Source: Pholis gunnellus
Lineage: Eukaryota; Chordata; Actinopteri; Perciformes; Pholidae
Direction: 5' to 3'
Length of the DNA stretch: 64,000 nt
Assembly (NCBI GenBank): GCA_910591455.2
Contig: OU342806.1
Location: 22,714,933 to 22,778,932, forward strand
The notes below the pieces were generated by a model. It was given only the letters and a program-made list of their open reading frames with translations. It searched no databases and was not told the origin of the DNA. Position 1 is the first letter of the stretch. Each line of letters starts with the position of its first letter. Below, one piece after another: positions 1 to 11,888 of the stretch. Both the position numbers and the translations under genes were made by a program.

Positions 1-960
1 TTCCATTTATCGCATCAATTCTTTTTCGACTTAGGCAAAAACCACCTCAAGCGTGCATAAGAACAGTTTTCCGCTTCATCGAATCTTGCTGTTTCCATTT
101 GGCTTTTCTAATGAGAAAATGAGCTTAAACAATATTTGAATGGAAACATTGCAAGTGTGTTTGTTTGCATGGCAGTCTAGTCCAAAAACATATTACAGCT
201 GATTCATTCAACATAAATTGTGTTACTCTGATAACTCAAGGCATAGTTTACATGACCTGACTCATCGTGCCAATAACACTGATACAGTCGTGAGGTGTCC
301 AGCAACAACAGCTGTGAAAGGAGAGTGAGAGATGTGAGTCAAGCCACACGGTCCTGAGGAGAGGTCTAATTAGACCACTTGAGAGAAAATACATGTGTGG
401 GTGTACCAGGGGTGTGCGGCGCTTTTAAATGTGATTTATTAAAAGGTCAAATAGCCCAGATTCAGTGTAATTACTAGCATTTAAACAAGGCTGTGAAGCA
501 ACATGACAAATTACACTCTTATTATATTTAAAATCAAACTACAATTTCCATCTATTTTATCTGCAAAACTCAGCCTCTATATAGACTGGTTGTTTCCTAA
601 AACGTATTCAGTTTGAACAGCTGAGACAAATCTTAAGGACAGTAGGTCCTTGGTGGACACCTGTGGCATCTATCACCTGTGTTCAGTCAGGAGTAGGAAG
701 GATACGTTCTCAAAAAGTGACTCAACAGCAGCTGAAAATCTTGTGTTGTGCTTGAATCGACTGCTCATTCAATAGTTTTCTCATTATTGTCAAAATAAAC
801 AACAACAAAGAAGATGAATCATTAACCACGCGAAGAGTGTTGAATGTATGAGCAGTCAGTTTTAAGATACCAAAAATAACAAGCTTGCTAAATTCTGGTA
901 GTTTATTCCTTTCAAAACTTCCGTGTCGGCCATTAATAAATGTCAGGCTACACGGTTCAG
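1..960. other. region downstream of shisal2a; no further gene seen
   Basis: AT-rich sequence. Apart from the possible terminal exon near 311 nothing looks coding. The 153-residue open frame at 722-1183 on the minus strand is an alternative-frame reading across shisal2a exon 2. Confidence 0.5.
311..360 (-). other. possible 3' terminal exon acceptor of shisal2a
   Basis: On the minus strand a strong acceptor occurs here: a pyrimidine-rich run ending CTCCTTTCACAG at about 312. Joined in phase to the donor at 1023 it would add about 17 codons (beginning AVVAGHLTTV) before TGA. I see no similarity to the human tail, so this is only a candidate. Confidence 0.2.
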
Positions 961-966
961 TGAAAT

Positions 967-1159
967 TTATCGACGCGTTTGCAGAATTTCCCGCCACCGA
1001 GAGACGGAGCTGCAGTCGGTACCTGGTGCTCGGAGCGGCAGCCCATTGTCCAGACCTCTGGGTTTGGTGGTGATGAACAGATAGCAGAGGACACACAGAG
1101 TGACGATGAAGGCGAGAAGAACCACAGCTGCTACAGAGAGACCCACCAGAGCTCCGAAA
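967..1159 (-). CDS. shisal2a: shisal2a coding exon 2 (transmembrane segment and tail)
   Basis: The acceptor TTTCACAG sits at 1167-1160 and the exon starts at 1159, completing Ser64. The translation runs F-G-A-L-V-G-L-S through a 29-residue hydrophobic helix and ends with LFITTKP. A good splice donor, CAG|GTACCG, lies after residue Pro109 (last base 1023). Beyond it the frame reads 18 more residues (GTDCSSVSRWREILQTRR) to TAA, with no family resemblance that I know of. The true exon end may therefore be 1023 rather than 967. Confidence 0.8.
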
Positions 1160-3922
1160 CTGTGAAACAGAGAACAAAGACACAGCAGGACTATTGTAAA
1201 TTCATGGCTCTCAGCATGTTGTACAACAGAAAGGAAATAGGATACAGTCCGTGCATATCCATCACTTTATCCTTAGTCTTGATTGGCATATCCATTCTTG
1301 AGTTATGGTCACAGTGACCTTGACCACCAAATTCTAATCAGTTCATCTTTAAGTCCAAGTAGACTTTTCTAACAAATTTGAAGAAATTCCCTGAAAATAT
1401 AATACAAGCATGAAGCATCTGTTCACATCAGTGACACATTAATTCATTTTAATCAATTTATAAACTCCTGGATATGTTTTTAAGCAAGAATTCTGTTTGT
1501 GTTCAAAACTTTCAGCACATTCAAAATAGTTACCACATATCTGTGTTCCCTGAAAAGTTATTATATATATATATATACATTATATATATTCATGTATTAT
1601 TTTATCTCTAAGACAGGGGGACGCAGAGACAGTGACACAGAGCTACCGGTCGGAAGAAAAACGTCACACTGCAGTCTAAAAAAACAACATGGCGACGCCC
1701 GTAATCCAAGATGGCAACGGCAAAATCGCCAAACTCAAGATTCAAACGACAGTCCACAAACCAATGGGTGACGTGACGATGACTACGTCCACTTCCTGTA
1801 TACAGATTGTACCTTCTAAACATTAGCACGTTAGCATCGTCATTGTACATATGTTAGCATGCTGACAATAGCATTTAGCTTAAAGCAATGCTAAATGTCA
1901 ATGGGTAGCCTCACAGAGCTGCTGTGGGTGTAAACTTGTTGCTCTATAGTTGTCTTTTTTGTTTTGTGTCAAACTGAGAGATATTTTGTTTTATTATATG
2001 TGGGAATCAACTTTTTCTTTAAATGTACTGTATGATTCTACCTGTCTGGTAAAAAAGAAAAGAAAAGAAAGAAACGCAGTATTTTTAATGTGTTGGACCT
2101 GCAACATCTGCTCGTCCACCCTCCATTGCATGGGCGAAAAATAAATATCTATATTAATTTATTAAACTGTCTCAAATATCTTGTGAAACACAATGGAGTA
2201 AGATGCATGTATTTTAAATAAACAAAATATATAGAGTAGATCACTCTGTAAGGAACATTTCATGTAATTCTTGTAGCTCTGAAATGAAATTCAGAGAAAA
2301 TAGCGTGTTGTCCTTTGCATGGTCCCAGTTAATGTGCATTTATTGTGGTGACACAAACCATACTGAATCACAGGTGGCAGAATGTGAGATTTTCTGAAAA
2401 TCACAATGCTGCTCGAGTAAACCCTTCCATGCCTATTCTCTCATGCAGTGAGATGGTAGATGGACTGTACTTGTATCGCACTTTTCTATTCTTCCGACCA
2501 CTCAAAGTGCTTGAACACTACATTCACACACATTCATACACTGAAGGCAAGGGCCATGGAGCCACAGTGTGATTTGGTTTAAACAAATCAATTCAAGTAC
2601 TTAAACAGCATGGCTGCCTGAATACTTCAGCCAGTTGGAACATAATGGATCAAGCTGGAAGAAATACGGAAGAAGAGTGTAAAGATCAAAAAAGATATGT
2701 ACTGTTTTTTGTTATATAGTGTGCTTCAAATGTGAGCAGCAGAAGGCTGGAGTGATGTGTTCTACACGCCAATTCTGTGCTCTGAGAGAGAAAAGCACCC
2801 AGTAAAAGATGTTCCTATACTCACACATAACGACAAATAATGATGCAGAGCCAAGTAATTTCCCTCGCCCATAACTCCAACGGAGATGAGTTAGTACCGT
2901 GCTACATTGCGTTGTGATGAAATTACAATTAATTATATCGATTTGTAGAATCAAATATGAATGAACCCTCTGATTTTTTACATTACTATACCTCACCATG
3001 TGAGTTTGGACTTAGCCTTTCGATATAATGACTTAAAGGCTCAGTTCGCACTAAATTACTTCACTTACCTGTAGCGCTCTCTAGCACCTCAGATAGTTTG
3101 GATTTTATGCAGCTTTTGCAAAATCCATTGAATCTCCCCAACACAATACAATGGAGGTGAAATGTTGTTTGCAGTGCACTGAGAAATGATATCCTCACAC
3201 CTTGTTTCAGTGGAACATACTGAAAAAAAAAAGTCAACATTGGAAAAGTTGGATCACTGCATCCCTAGATCGTTGTCATTTACTGAATGAGAGGCAATGA
3301 TAGGTAACTTATAGATGTGGTCCTCAAAGGTGTGTTTCAGATATGCATTAATGAGCATCAATTAGTGTTGTCGTTTTTTCATCAAACGTATTCCTAATTA
3401 GTCTATAGTCTCTTTTGACAGCCAAATAGCCTAACTGGAGACAAGCAGCAAAATGCCAGTAACAGGTTGGCTTCATTACGTTCTTAGTAACCCACACATG
3501 CACGTTTTAAACCCTTAAAAACCCACATTTCTAGAATTCTTGAACACAATTAATGATTCTGTGCAGAATTACAGTTTGCCTTCACTGACACGATGCCTGG
3601 TGCACTTAATTAAAATATGTAAAGCATATGAGAAGTTAACGGGTACATTCAACCTCCACTACACATTCTGACACGGGGAACAAAAAAGACTCAATGAGGC
3701 ACCTTTTTGGTCTGCGTTTATCACCCCTTACCTTAACCACCACATGTATCCATATTCGTAAGGGAAAAAGCTGTTTGGGTCATCGCAGCAGTACTTCAAG
3801 TCATTGAACCCGCAGCAGAAAAGTGCCGTGGTGTCACTGTCCGCTTTCGGACACGTGAAGCCCTCCACGAACACGTTTTCCTTGCCGTAGTAACTTTCGC
3901 AGTCCGAGCTCATATCAGCCAT
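967..3922 (-). CDS. shisal2a: SHISA-like protein 2A gene, coding span (two recognised exons)
   Basis: Joining 3922-3732 to 1159-967 gives a 127-residue reading frame. Residues 1-63 carry the Shisa-type cysteine pattern, with a CPKA segment, FCCGF at 36-40 and DLKYCCDD at 41-48, followed by SFFPYEYGYMWWL. Exon 2 supplies one hydrophobic membrane segment (about 65-93, GALVGLSVAAVVLLAFIVTL and onward) and a short tail with KPRGLDNGLPLRAP. This matches my recollection of human SHISAL2A (FAM159A), which is longer (about 190 residues). The start ATG at 3922 has A at -3 and G at +4 and, as in the human protein, no signal peptide. The exon 1 donor is TTAAG|GTAAGG and the exon 2 acceptor is TTTCACAG, with the split codon AG|T. 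The family's molecular function is poorly known; Shisa relatives are membrane adaptor or trafficking proteins. The 3' end is uncertain: the frame can run to TAA at 969-967, or splice out at CAG|GTACCG (last exon base 1023). Confidence 0.85.
1700..1812 (+). repeat. fragment of a teleost non-autonomous DNA element
   Basis: Reads AAGATGGCAACGGC, then a stretch with AGTCCACAAACCAATGGGTG, ACGTGACG, CGTCCACTTCCTGTATACAG. The same order of blocks recurs at 10765-10885 and, reversed, at 59752-59829, so this is one dispersed family within the window. Confidence 0.7.
1817..1930 (+). repeat. dispersed 'ATTAGCA' repeat fragment
   Basis: A run of ACATTAGCACGTTAGCATCG, GTTAGCATGCTGACAATAGC and GCATTTAGCTTAAAGC, followed by GCCTCACAGAGCTGCT. 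I recognise this arrangement from high-copy fish repeats, but cannot name the family. Confidence 0.5.
2451..2566 (-). mobile_element. SINE 3' fragment
   Basis: The reverse strand reads AAGCACTTTGAGTGGTCGGA, then AGAATAGAAAAGTGCGAT and ACAGTCCATCTACCAT. This is the same 3' region as the full-length tRNA-derived SINE at 33674-33967, without the tRNA-like head. Confidence 0.65.
3035..3245. repeat. probable dispersed repeat
   Basis: Contains AATACAATGGAGGTGAAATG and GTTTGCAGTGCACTGAGAA followed by GTGGAACATACTGAAAAA. This block order is familiar from fish repeats, but I cannot name the family. Confidence 0.35.
3732..3922 (-). CDS. shisal2a: shisal2a coding exon 1 (extracellular cysteine-rich part)
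   Basis: This exon is 191 bases and encodes residues 1-63 plus two bases of codon 64. It holds all the extracellular cysteines: C8, C24, the FCCGF pair and the KYCCDD pair. The reading frame stays open upstream to 4102 through a CT-rich repeat, but that stretch has no family similarity and is probably 5' UTR. The second ATG (codon 4, MADM) could also serve as a start. Confidence 0.9.
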
Positions 3923-4192
3923 AGTAGCGCACGTGGACAACCGGGTGCGCTGTGGCGGAACCTTAAAACGCGAGCTCAAGCCTGCACATCTCCCTGTCTC
4001 CATCTCCAAGTCTGATCCGCGTGGAGCTGCAGGCTCCAGAAAGGGTGGAGGTGCAGACCGTCTCTCTCTCTCTCCCTCTCTCTGACTCCTGCATGCTAAC
4101 ATTAGTAATATGTTAATAGAGCATAAAGGCCTACAATAAATGTTTAGTGATAAAGTAAGAAGTCAATGAGTGTTACCGAAAGAAAGCCATAG

Positions 4193-4275
4193 ACCAGGGG
4201 TTCCAAACCTTTTGCAACTTAAGTCCCAATTTGGATTGTTGAAAACAAATCATAGGACCACCTTCCCAAATAATT
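4193..4275 (+). repeat. hAT-like element end
   Basis: Starts ACCAGGGGTTCCAAACCTTT and continues GCAACTTAAGTCCC. Similar ends occur near 40757 (CCAGGGGCTCTTAAAGTG) and 53958 (CAGCAGAGGTTTTCAAAGTG). CAGGGGTT-type termini are usual for hAT elements. Only the end is recognisable. Confidence 0.35.
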
Positions 4276-4481
4276 AAGAAACACCATAATAAATATCAGT
4301 CATATAAGAACATGAAGCTACACATCTGCACGCATCAATTAGCATCAGTTAAGAATAATCATGCATACTTCACTTGTCTGCGTCCTCGGTAACATCATGC
4401 ATGGATGCAAAAATAATTTGTGGTTAATGAAACCACAAAAAATAGCCAGCATTCATAATGAATGAATTGCACTTCTGGTTA

Positions 4482-4552
4482 GATGCTAAAACTGCATTTC
4501 GTTGTCGTAGTACTCTGTGCAATGACAATAAAGTTGAATCTGAATCTGAATG
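4482..4552 (+). mobile_element. LINE 3' tail fragment
   Basis: Reads GCAATGACAATAAAGTTGAA followed by tandem TCTGAA units. This is the usual 3' end of a teleost jockey-type LINE, with the embedded AATAAA signal and short tandem tail. Confidence 0.65.
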
Positions 4553-5230
4553 ACATAGTAAATGTAGTAATGATTAAAAGATTGAGCATTGATTAAGAGA
4601 GCAGTGATCGTTTTTGATACATTAGGCCCCCTTTATTGTAGTGAGCAGTGCTTCTTATGAGCACTTACCACTCGTACCTCATTGTGGTTGATTAATTATA
4701 GGGCAAAGATTTTTTTGTACTAAGTATGAAACCAACCTAACAGTAATTTACAAAGAATCAGGCAAATGGCAGACAAATAACACCTTGATGGCACGGACAA
4801 AAACAAACGGCAGGGTGGAAAAACAAAACAAATATATAACGTTTTTAAATATTATTAATGCCGTCAAACTGCAACTTATTTTGACTTGTTTTAAACCATT
4901 TATTAAACAAGGTGCAATTAATTTTCATCCTTGAATTTAGGTGACATTTCTGAAAGTAACTATAGCCAGCTAACATAACGTTAGCCTGTTTCACTTGGGT
5001 GTATTTTGTCAGATTATTTGAATTGGCTGGCTAATAATAAGCAAAAGGCTAACGCTAGCCTTAACAGACTATCTGCAAAAACATCTGAATCGTGCGATGA
5101 CAATGTTTAATGTTTAAATAAACCAAAAAATGTGTTTGCTAATTTCCCATCAAATGGCAATAACAAGTGTGTTCCAGACGTGTGCATCACCTTTTAGTGT
5201 CCCCATTCAAACAGCAGCCCGTTTCTGCAT

Positions 5231-5488
5231 TTGGTTGTGTTTTCTGTGTTTTCTGTATTTGCAGTGTTTGAGCTCTCAAGGCCACTGGCAGCATCCACAT
5301 TCAGGCATTCCGTCTTTTCTGACAAGTCTTTTATAACAGAATACATCTGTGAGGGTGGTACAGAACAATGTGAGGGTCTGGATAGGAGCCTCATTAAATC
5401 CTGTCTTGAGTCTGTTCGGGAAGCTTTACCTTTGCAGTTTACTCTACAGTCATCTGATATGAGGTTTGGCGCCAACATTGCGTTGTGA
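5231..5488 (+). other. unassigned 85-codon open frame
   Basis: An open frame with mixed composition (includes SFITEYICEGGTEQCEGLDR and ends FGANIAL before TGA). It is preceded at 5262-5266 by a good acceptor-like TTTGCAG after a T-rich run. No family recognised. It may be a terminal exon of something unknown, part of an old repeat, or chance. Confidence 0.2.
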
Positions 5489-6067
5489 AATCTTCAGGTA
5501 TGACTTGAAGATACATGCCTTTTTCATCACTCTATTATAGACATTGACAAACATTAGCATTTTAACATCAAATTTGCATCCAAGAGAGCAACGGTGGCCT
5601 TCAGGTTACATTAAAAACGCGAAAGGCGTGTTTGGTTTGTCCGCTCTGGGCTACTGTAGAAACATGGCAGTGCAACATGGCACACTCAATTAGCTTAGCG
5701 TAGTCTGGGAGAGCGTTATCACTGCTTCTAGCTGCCATTTCACACTTTAACTCCAGGTGTCATGTTGGTAGGCAAATATGACACTTATATCACATCGTGG
5801 TGGATGACTGCCAATTTACCTCTAAACAGCAATTGGTATTGGTTTCCAGCAACTAAAAACTGAAATTGTCCAAACAAGCTATACGTTTTCTACTCCCCTG
5901 CAGCATGTATCATCGTTTGTGAATGGGTAAACCGTCTATATAGCATACGTAAATGAATTATTTACCATTGGATAAAGCTATTAGTTACTCCTTTATAAAG
6001 GGTGTCAGTCTGTCACTGCTTTTGATAAGTAGTATATATCATTATTTCATTTACCATATTATTAGCT

Positions 6068-6660
6068 TCTCTGCACTGGCTCCCACTAAAATCAAGAATA
6101 TCATTTAAAATCCTTCTCCTCACCTACAAAGCCTTAATTGGTCCGACACCATCATATCTGAAGGAGCCCATTAACGCTCATTACTGACAGTGCTTCTTCC
6201 CCGGAGTCTTTGTGCTTTCTCGCCTCGCAGGTTTCCATGGATCGTGGTTATATCTGGGCCATGGTCTTGCCTCCTGTTGTGCCCGACACCCACTGCTACT
6301 TTCGTTATTATCAGTAGTCGCATTGCTTGCTATTGCCGATACCATTACTGCTTTTGTAATCATTGTTATTCTACTATATCCACTCCTGTTATTATTAGTT
6401 TACATTTTTTCATTCATTCATCATTATTATGCTTACTACTCTCATTATATGAATAATTTCTGTCAGTATTGAATGTGTTGCAATTCTGTTATGTTCTGTA
6501 CACATGACATCTATTGGAGTTTTTCCTGTTCCGATGTGAGGGTCCCGGAACAGAGGATGTTGCATGTGTACAGATTGTAAACCCCTCTGAAGCAAATTTG
6601 TGATTTGTGACTTTGGGCTGTACAAAATAAATTGAATTGAATTGAATTTTTGAATTTTGA
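6068..6660 (+). mobile_element. L2-type LINE, 3' end
   Basis: Near the start, translation gives LHWLPLKSRI followed by FKILLLTYKALIGPTPSYL, the conserved stretch near the end of the L2 ORF2 protein (one frame change is needed). The 3' end has GGGCTGTACAAAATAAATTG and a (AATTG)n tail at about 6628-6650. It is 5' truncated and decayed. Confidence 0.8.
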
Positions 6661-7689
6661 AGCACATACATTTGGTAGTCAAAAGCCCGGGTACCGTGCA
6701 TCTTGCATCTTGCGTTTTTTAGAGGAACATGATAAAGACGGTTCCTGTTACCCGGGAGGATATGGTATTTACACAAATCAAACAAATTACAGGCGACTCA
6801 GAGCCCACTGATGCGCTCAAAGTTTGATTTTGCTGTGTGCATGCCTTCCATATTGGATGGACTCACTGAACCTTCCCTAGTGAGTAACAATGGTCATTGA
6901 GGTAACGCACCTTTCATTCCAGAGGGAAACTGTTCCATCAAGCTAACTGCAATGACCTGGGAAGAAAAGGGATAAAAACATATGTCCATTTCCAAGTAAA
7001 TCCTTCAGCCATTAAGACTAAGATGAAAATGAGCTTTGACTTTTAAACATTTTTTTAAAACTCCCTTCACATATATTAAATGAAATATCAGTTCAGAAGT
7101 TTTGTTTTATACAAAGAGTGTTCAGAACCCAGGATAAGGTGTTTATATGCCACAGTATCCTGGTTTCAATCGGATTGTTGCACGTAGCAGGTTTTTCATG
7201 AAACAATAATAGGGCCTGACCCTTGGTTTCTGAAACCGTGTCCCAAAACTTTGGTTTACATACAACTAAACTGCACTCGCAATTACGTTTCGAGGAAAAC
7301 GTATTTTCTTCTGGACCAAACGGTTAAAGTTTTAAACCATAACAAACACATGGTTAACAACCGGACACAAACAATTCATTTAAGTATCAGGTATAAGTCC
7401 TGTGGTGAAACGGGCGATCTACATACGTTTACCGTTGCTATACTTAAAGCAATTACTCAAGGTTTCATTGAAATGATCAATTGATTTTAAAAAGTAAAAA
7501 TATGATTACATGTGAAATTGCTGAAGAAATTCCAGCCAGAGAGAACACATCAACGTTTCCCGTTTTCCTAACAGCAAAATAAACAACTTCTGTGAAGAAC
7601 TCGTCTGGAACTGCAAGTATACAAAAGAAATGGATTCTTTAATTAAAAGAAAAAGTAATTTTCCCACACATTAATTCACTGGGGACTTC

Positions 7690-7800
7690 AACCTAAAAAT
7701 GTAAATACATTTTTAAGCGATGATACTTCTGTATTTTTATTCAAGTAATTCTTCGAATCCAGGACTTTTACTTGTTAAAGTCCATTTTACACAATATTAT
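7690..7800 (-). repeat. decayed fragment of the AAGTAC-rich hAT-like family
   Basis: Contains GATACTTCTGTATTTTTATT, TCAAGTAATTCTTCG and CAGGACTTTTACTTG, matching the inner part of the family seen at 24095 and 16795. Short and diverged. Confidence 0.4.
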
Positions 7801-10764
7801 TCGTATTTTTGCTGAAAAAATACTTAATGTCACAAATGATTTTGCCTGCAGAAACCTTAGTATTGGACCACTGGAGGGATGATGATGATGTGTTGTGGAA
7901 TTTCAGCAGTAACACTGATCAGCCTGATGGGGGCATCAAACCTAAAGGGCAAATGTCCTACATCACTGGTCTGGCTCTGACACCATCAGAGGGGATGGAG
8001 GGATGATGATGCTGCTGGTTGTGCTGTTTTGACCTTTAGTCCGTGCTGCTGTTGTCACTGTAGTCACTGTAACTCGCATTGAGGGGTTCGAAGTGGATGT
8101 CTTGCATTCTGGTCATTTAGAAAAAATGAAATATTGACATGTTTCAATCTGGCCTTATTGCATTCACCATTAACCCTCTGAATGCCAAGCGGTTTCAGGG
8201 TGTTTTTCACTCCCATCACATTGTTCTCTCTGTAGCCTTGATTTCACTGCAATATATATAAGTCCTATAAGTCCTGCACTTCTATGGAAACAGCACAACC
8301 ATGGCTTGAAGTAGAGTTAACTCAAAAATATCTTTTATGCAGTGTAATACAGTTACCATGCCAAGTTGAATTTCTTTGATAATTTATTTTACAGAAATTG
8401 ACAAACAATGGAATCTTTGTTCTATAACCAATCCCAGTCCAGCGAGGGGTGCATTTACCCAGTCAGCCGTCAGTAGGTGTTTGTGTTGTTCTGATTGAAG
8501 CAGAGGCCTGTCAATCATTTTTTTGTGCAGCTTACTTGAAATGACATCTGTCCCAAGCAGATGCTTCATGAGCCTTTGCAGAGCACAATGAGAGCCTGGC
8601 TTTGTGCGGAAAAACAAAACAACCTGGTTGAGTCCAGATTGCATCAAAACTGGTTCAGTCTCTCATATAAAACAATTAAATATATATACACATACATGTA
8701 CATTCAAACACTCTTACTAAGCTTGTTTGCAAGACATTTAGTCAATGAAAGCATAAAGTGCATCTTTGGAGGGATGGGAAAAAAGAACTTGTCAATCGTC
8801 AGTCAGATTATTCTAAAATGTATTTTTATACGATCATATTGTTTACAATGTTGCAATGTCAGCTGACTGTAATCTTTTTTAAATAGGCTTGCCTGCCAGC
8901 GTCAGTTCTTTATATCTGCAGAGAGAAGCAGGCCGCCAGAGGATCACGCTCGGACTGATTGCCCGCTGCTCCGAGGTAAAGGGCAAGCTAAGGTTGCTGA
9001 ACCGCAACCTCAATACCACTCCCACCCTGATGACATCAGGGTCCCCACGCTGTCATCGCCAGTGCATTACATAATCCCATAGCACACGATCTTGGCAACG
9101 GTAAATACATGTGATGAAGCCATTCTAACAACTGGATCATATATACATGTATATATATATATGTCCTTGCTCTAGGTCTAATTGGTGCATTTTGCTGAAT
9201 TGGAGGCGTGTGAGCAACTGCATTTGGGTTTTTAATGAATGAATGCATGTCAGCTTCTGGGAGGTTGTCTAATCCGGTGTAATCCCTGCCTGATGAAACC
9301 AGATAGAGTGGAAATATTGGCAAAAGAGAGGGATTACTGACCATAGAGTCTGGCAAAACATGTGATCGCAGCACAAGCACATACTTTACTCACACATATG
9401 CAGCTCTCCCCTAGCGCACAGGCAACACGCCACAGCACAGGCCTCCATTCATGATTCTTCCACATGTAACACAAGTGAATGTGAGGAGGGTGCAAAGAGC
9501 ATGTGTGTTATTAGGAGGGCGTGAGCGTTAGAGTCCTTAATGGGAGCAACGCACTGCTGAAGAAGGACGAAACATTCGATTGACAAACGGAATCTGTGTG
9601 ACACACATGGTCTCGTCCTGAGGACAGACTGTGAAGGACAAAGCGACCTGAATCACTCGGGCTTTGGGCTAGCGAAAGATTAAAACTCCTCTCTGGGTGA
9701 AATAAATAAATAAAATAAAATCTGTGCAGCCAACAGAACGGTCCAGCGCTGGACATGTGCAAACACGCAGCGAGACTGCGTCACTTGTGAGCTCTATAGC
9801 AGTTGATAAAGAGGAACATGCAACATAAGTCTCAAATCTCAATAATATACCTAACAGCTAAAGCTGCCTAACACCTGCCCAACACCAAGAACTAAGATAC
9901 ATCTTTCATGGTCTCCAGAATGGAGATTTGGTTGTTGCCGCAGCTCAAAGAAAAACAATTGTCCAGATACATAGAGAAAGTAAAAGAAAGAAATGATACG
10001 AGGTATATACAAAAGTAAAGTAAGAATAAAAAGAGCATATAGAAACAAAACAACAAGGTAAACTGACAGTAGTGATTTAATATAAAGCAGCAGTCAGCAA
10101 AACGTCAGTTTACACCGGACTGATATGATTAAGTAATGACACTTAGCATTTGTCTATATTAATATAATATGAATATAATATAGAATATGGTGCAATAATC
10201 AGTACCATATTAACATAAGATAGTGTAATACAGTAATCATGATATAGTATGGGATATGAGATATACCATTAGGTAAAAGGTATAATATCCAACATTCACC
10301 TACAAATGTAATATAAAGCTCCCATACTTTATCCGTTCTGCTCTGGAACAAACCAAACTCCTATTGTTATTCAGGGTTTTTGGCAGGCTGCATGAAAAAA
10401 AACATGACTGACTAGTTCTAGCATGTAAACAGAACGTAACCCGTTAGCTTGCCAGCAACAGCAGTTCTTTCTTTTTCACTCACATGTCTCACGCAACAGA
10501 TGCGCTCTCATTTAAACCAATCCAGCTGTCTGCAGTTCACCGTGTAAAGCTTTGTGTTGACTGTTAAATGCTTCCTCTGAACAGAATGTCAGTCCTGCTG
10601 TGTGTTTAGCTCTGTTAGCTGCATTAGGCCTGTTAGCTTTAACCCTTTCACAATGAGTTTTCAGTTCATGAAAGTTAATTGTGACCTTTTTGGTCGCCTT
10701 AAAAGGTCTTATTCTGCACTTGGTTGTACTTAGCTCCACCCTCTCGTGTTTTTAATTGCAAGAA

Positions 10765-10885
10765 AACTAAACAAGATGGCGATTGGCTAAAATGCTGAAC
10801 TTGAGGTTTCAAAACGGCAGTCCACAAACTAATGAGTGATGTCACAGTGACTACATTAACTTCTTATAGCCTGTATAGTCTGTGT
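10765..10885 (+). repeat. second copy of the AGTCCACAAAC DNA element
   Basis: AAGATGGCGATTGGC, then TTGAGGTTTCAAAACGGCAG, TCCACAAACTAATGAGTGAT and GTCACAGTGACTAC occur in the same order as in the copy at 1700. Confidence 0.65.
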
Positions 10886-11510
10886 GCAGGACTCTGCTGC
10901 CCACGGCTGCTAACAAATAGTCATATTGTCAGCACTCGGTTCAGGAAATTATAATTTGCTAAGCGATAGTGGTACAACCATAGATACATATGCCTGGCAG
11001 AGATAATGAGGGTTGGAAAACCCCTCTTTGTATTTAATCAAAGACCAACAACACAGTACCTTGCCACAGACCAGAAGTGCAGGACAGCTGTGACAACAAA
11101 GGAGAGAAAATGTAATGTATCTCATGTGACAAGCCTGGATTCCAGTAAACTGACATTTACTGTGCATATGTATGACATAAGTCCAGTCAAATGCATTGCT
11201 GCTAATCCCCTGGCTATTCTCAAAAAGGCATTCATACATACATTACAGAATGAAACCCATCTGACGTGTAAAGCCCTCATGCACGCCACTTCCCTACCAC
11301 GCAGCAGAGGAAGGTGATCCTTTAAATACGGACAGTCATTGGACGGCATGAGTTATCCTCATTAGACACAGCTGCAGGACTTTCTGGATAAACAGTCGCA
11401 CAATTTGAAGGTGGTACAAATGGTAAATACTGGGCATTGCGAATAGATTACAACCTCAATATGTCACGTCACTGATTGGATGGAGATCACACTGGGCATG
11501 TCTTCTACCT

Positions 11511-11516
<6 letters not shown>

Positions 11517-11542
<26 letters not shown>
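11517..11542 (+). repeat. (CT)13 microsatellite
   Basis: Thirteen uninterrupted CT units, preceded by a run of seven C. Confidence 0.95.
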
Positions 11543-11544
<2 letters not shown>

Positions 11545-11888
11545 CATATGCTTTGCTGAAATAAAGTAACAAAATTGACTGAATTATTGGCCTACACTTC
11601 AAAACAATTCAAAACAGTGCTGAGTGGCTGTGTCCAATTTCCCTCCAATTATCAAATCACATACAGGGAGTAGACTAAGTGGGGGCCGCAGAGATTAAGA
11701 GATTTACTTATTTTGTTGAAGTACTTTGAAATTATTTTGTCCACCCATTTTCAAGTTGAAATGCAAGTCTAGTTTCCTTTTTGGATCCTCTTTTATGTCT
11801 TATTATAATTATGTTTAACCACTTTTGTTTTGGCATTAGGATAATTTGTTCATGACTGGTAGGTGACCTTCAGTGCCAGCTGGCTTAA

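Larger units (their letters stand above)
1160..3731 (-). other. shisal2a: shisal2a intron
   Basis: A single 2.57 kb intron with GT-AG ends. It contains repeat fragments (a short TA run near 1563, a DNA-element copy near 1700-1812, a LTR-less repeat near 1817-1930 and a SINE 3' fragment at 2451-2566) and no recognisable exon. Confidence 0.7.

Noticed and set aside
722..1183. 153-codon minus-strand open frame
   Set aside because: It is a shifted-frame reading of shisal2a exon 2; the membrane helix appears only in the other frame.
3923..4102. Upstream in-frame ATG extending shisal2a by 60 residues
   Set aside because: The extension runs through a CT-rich simple repeat (GEREREE-like arginine/glutamate run) and has no counterpart in the human protein; the ATG at 3922 has a better context.
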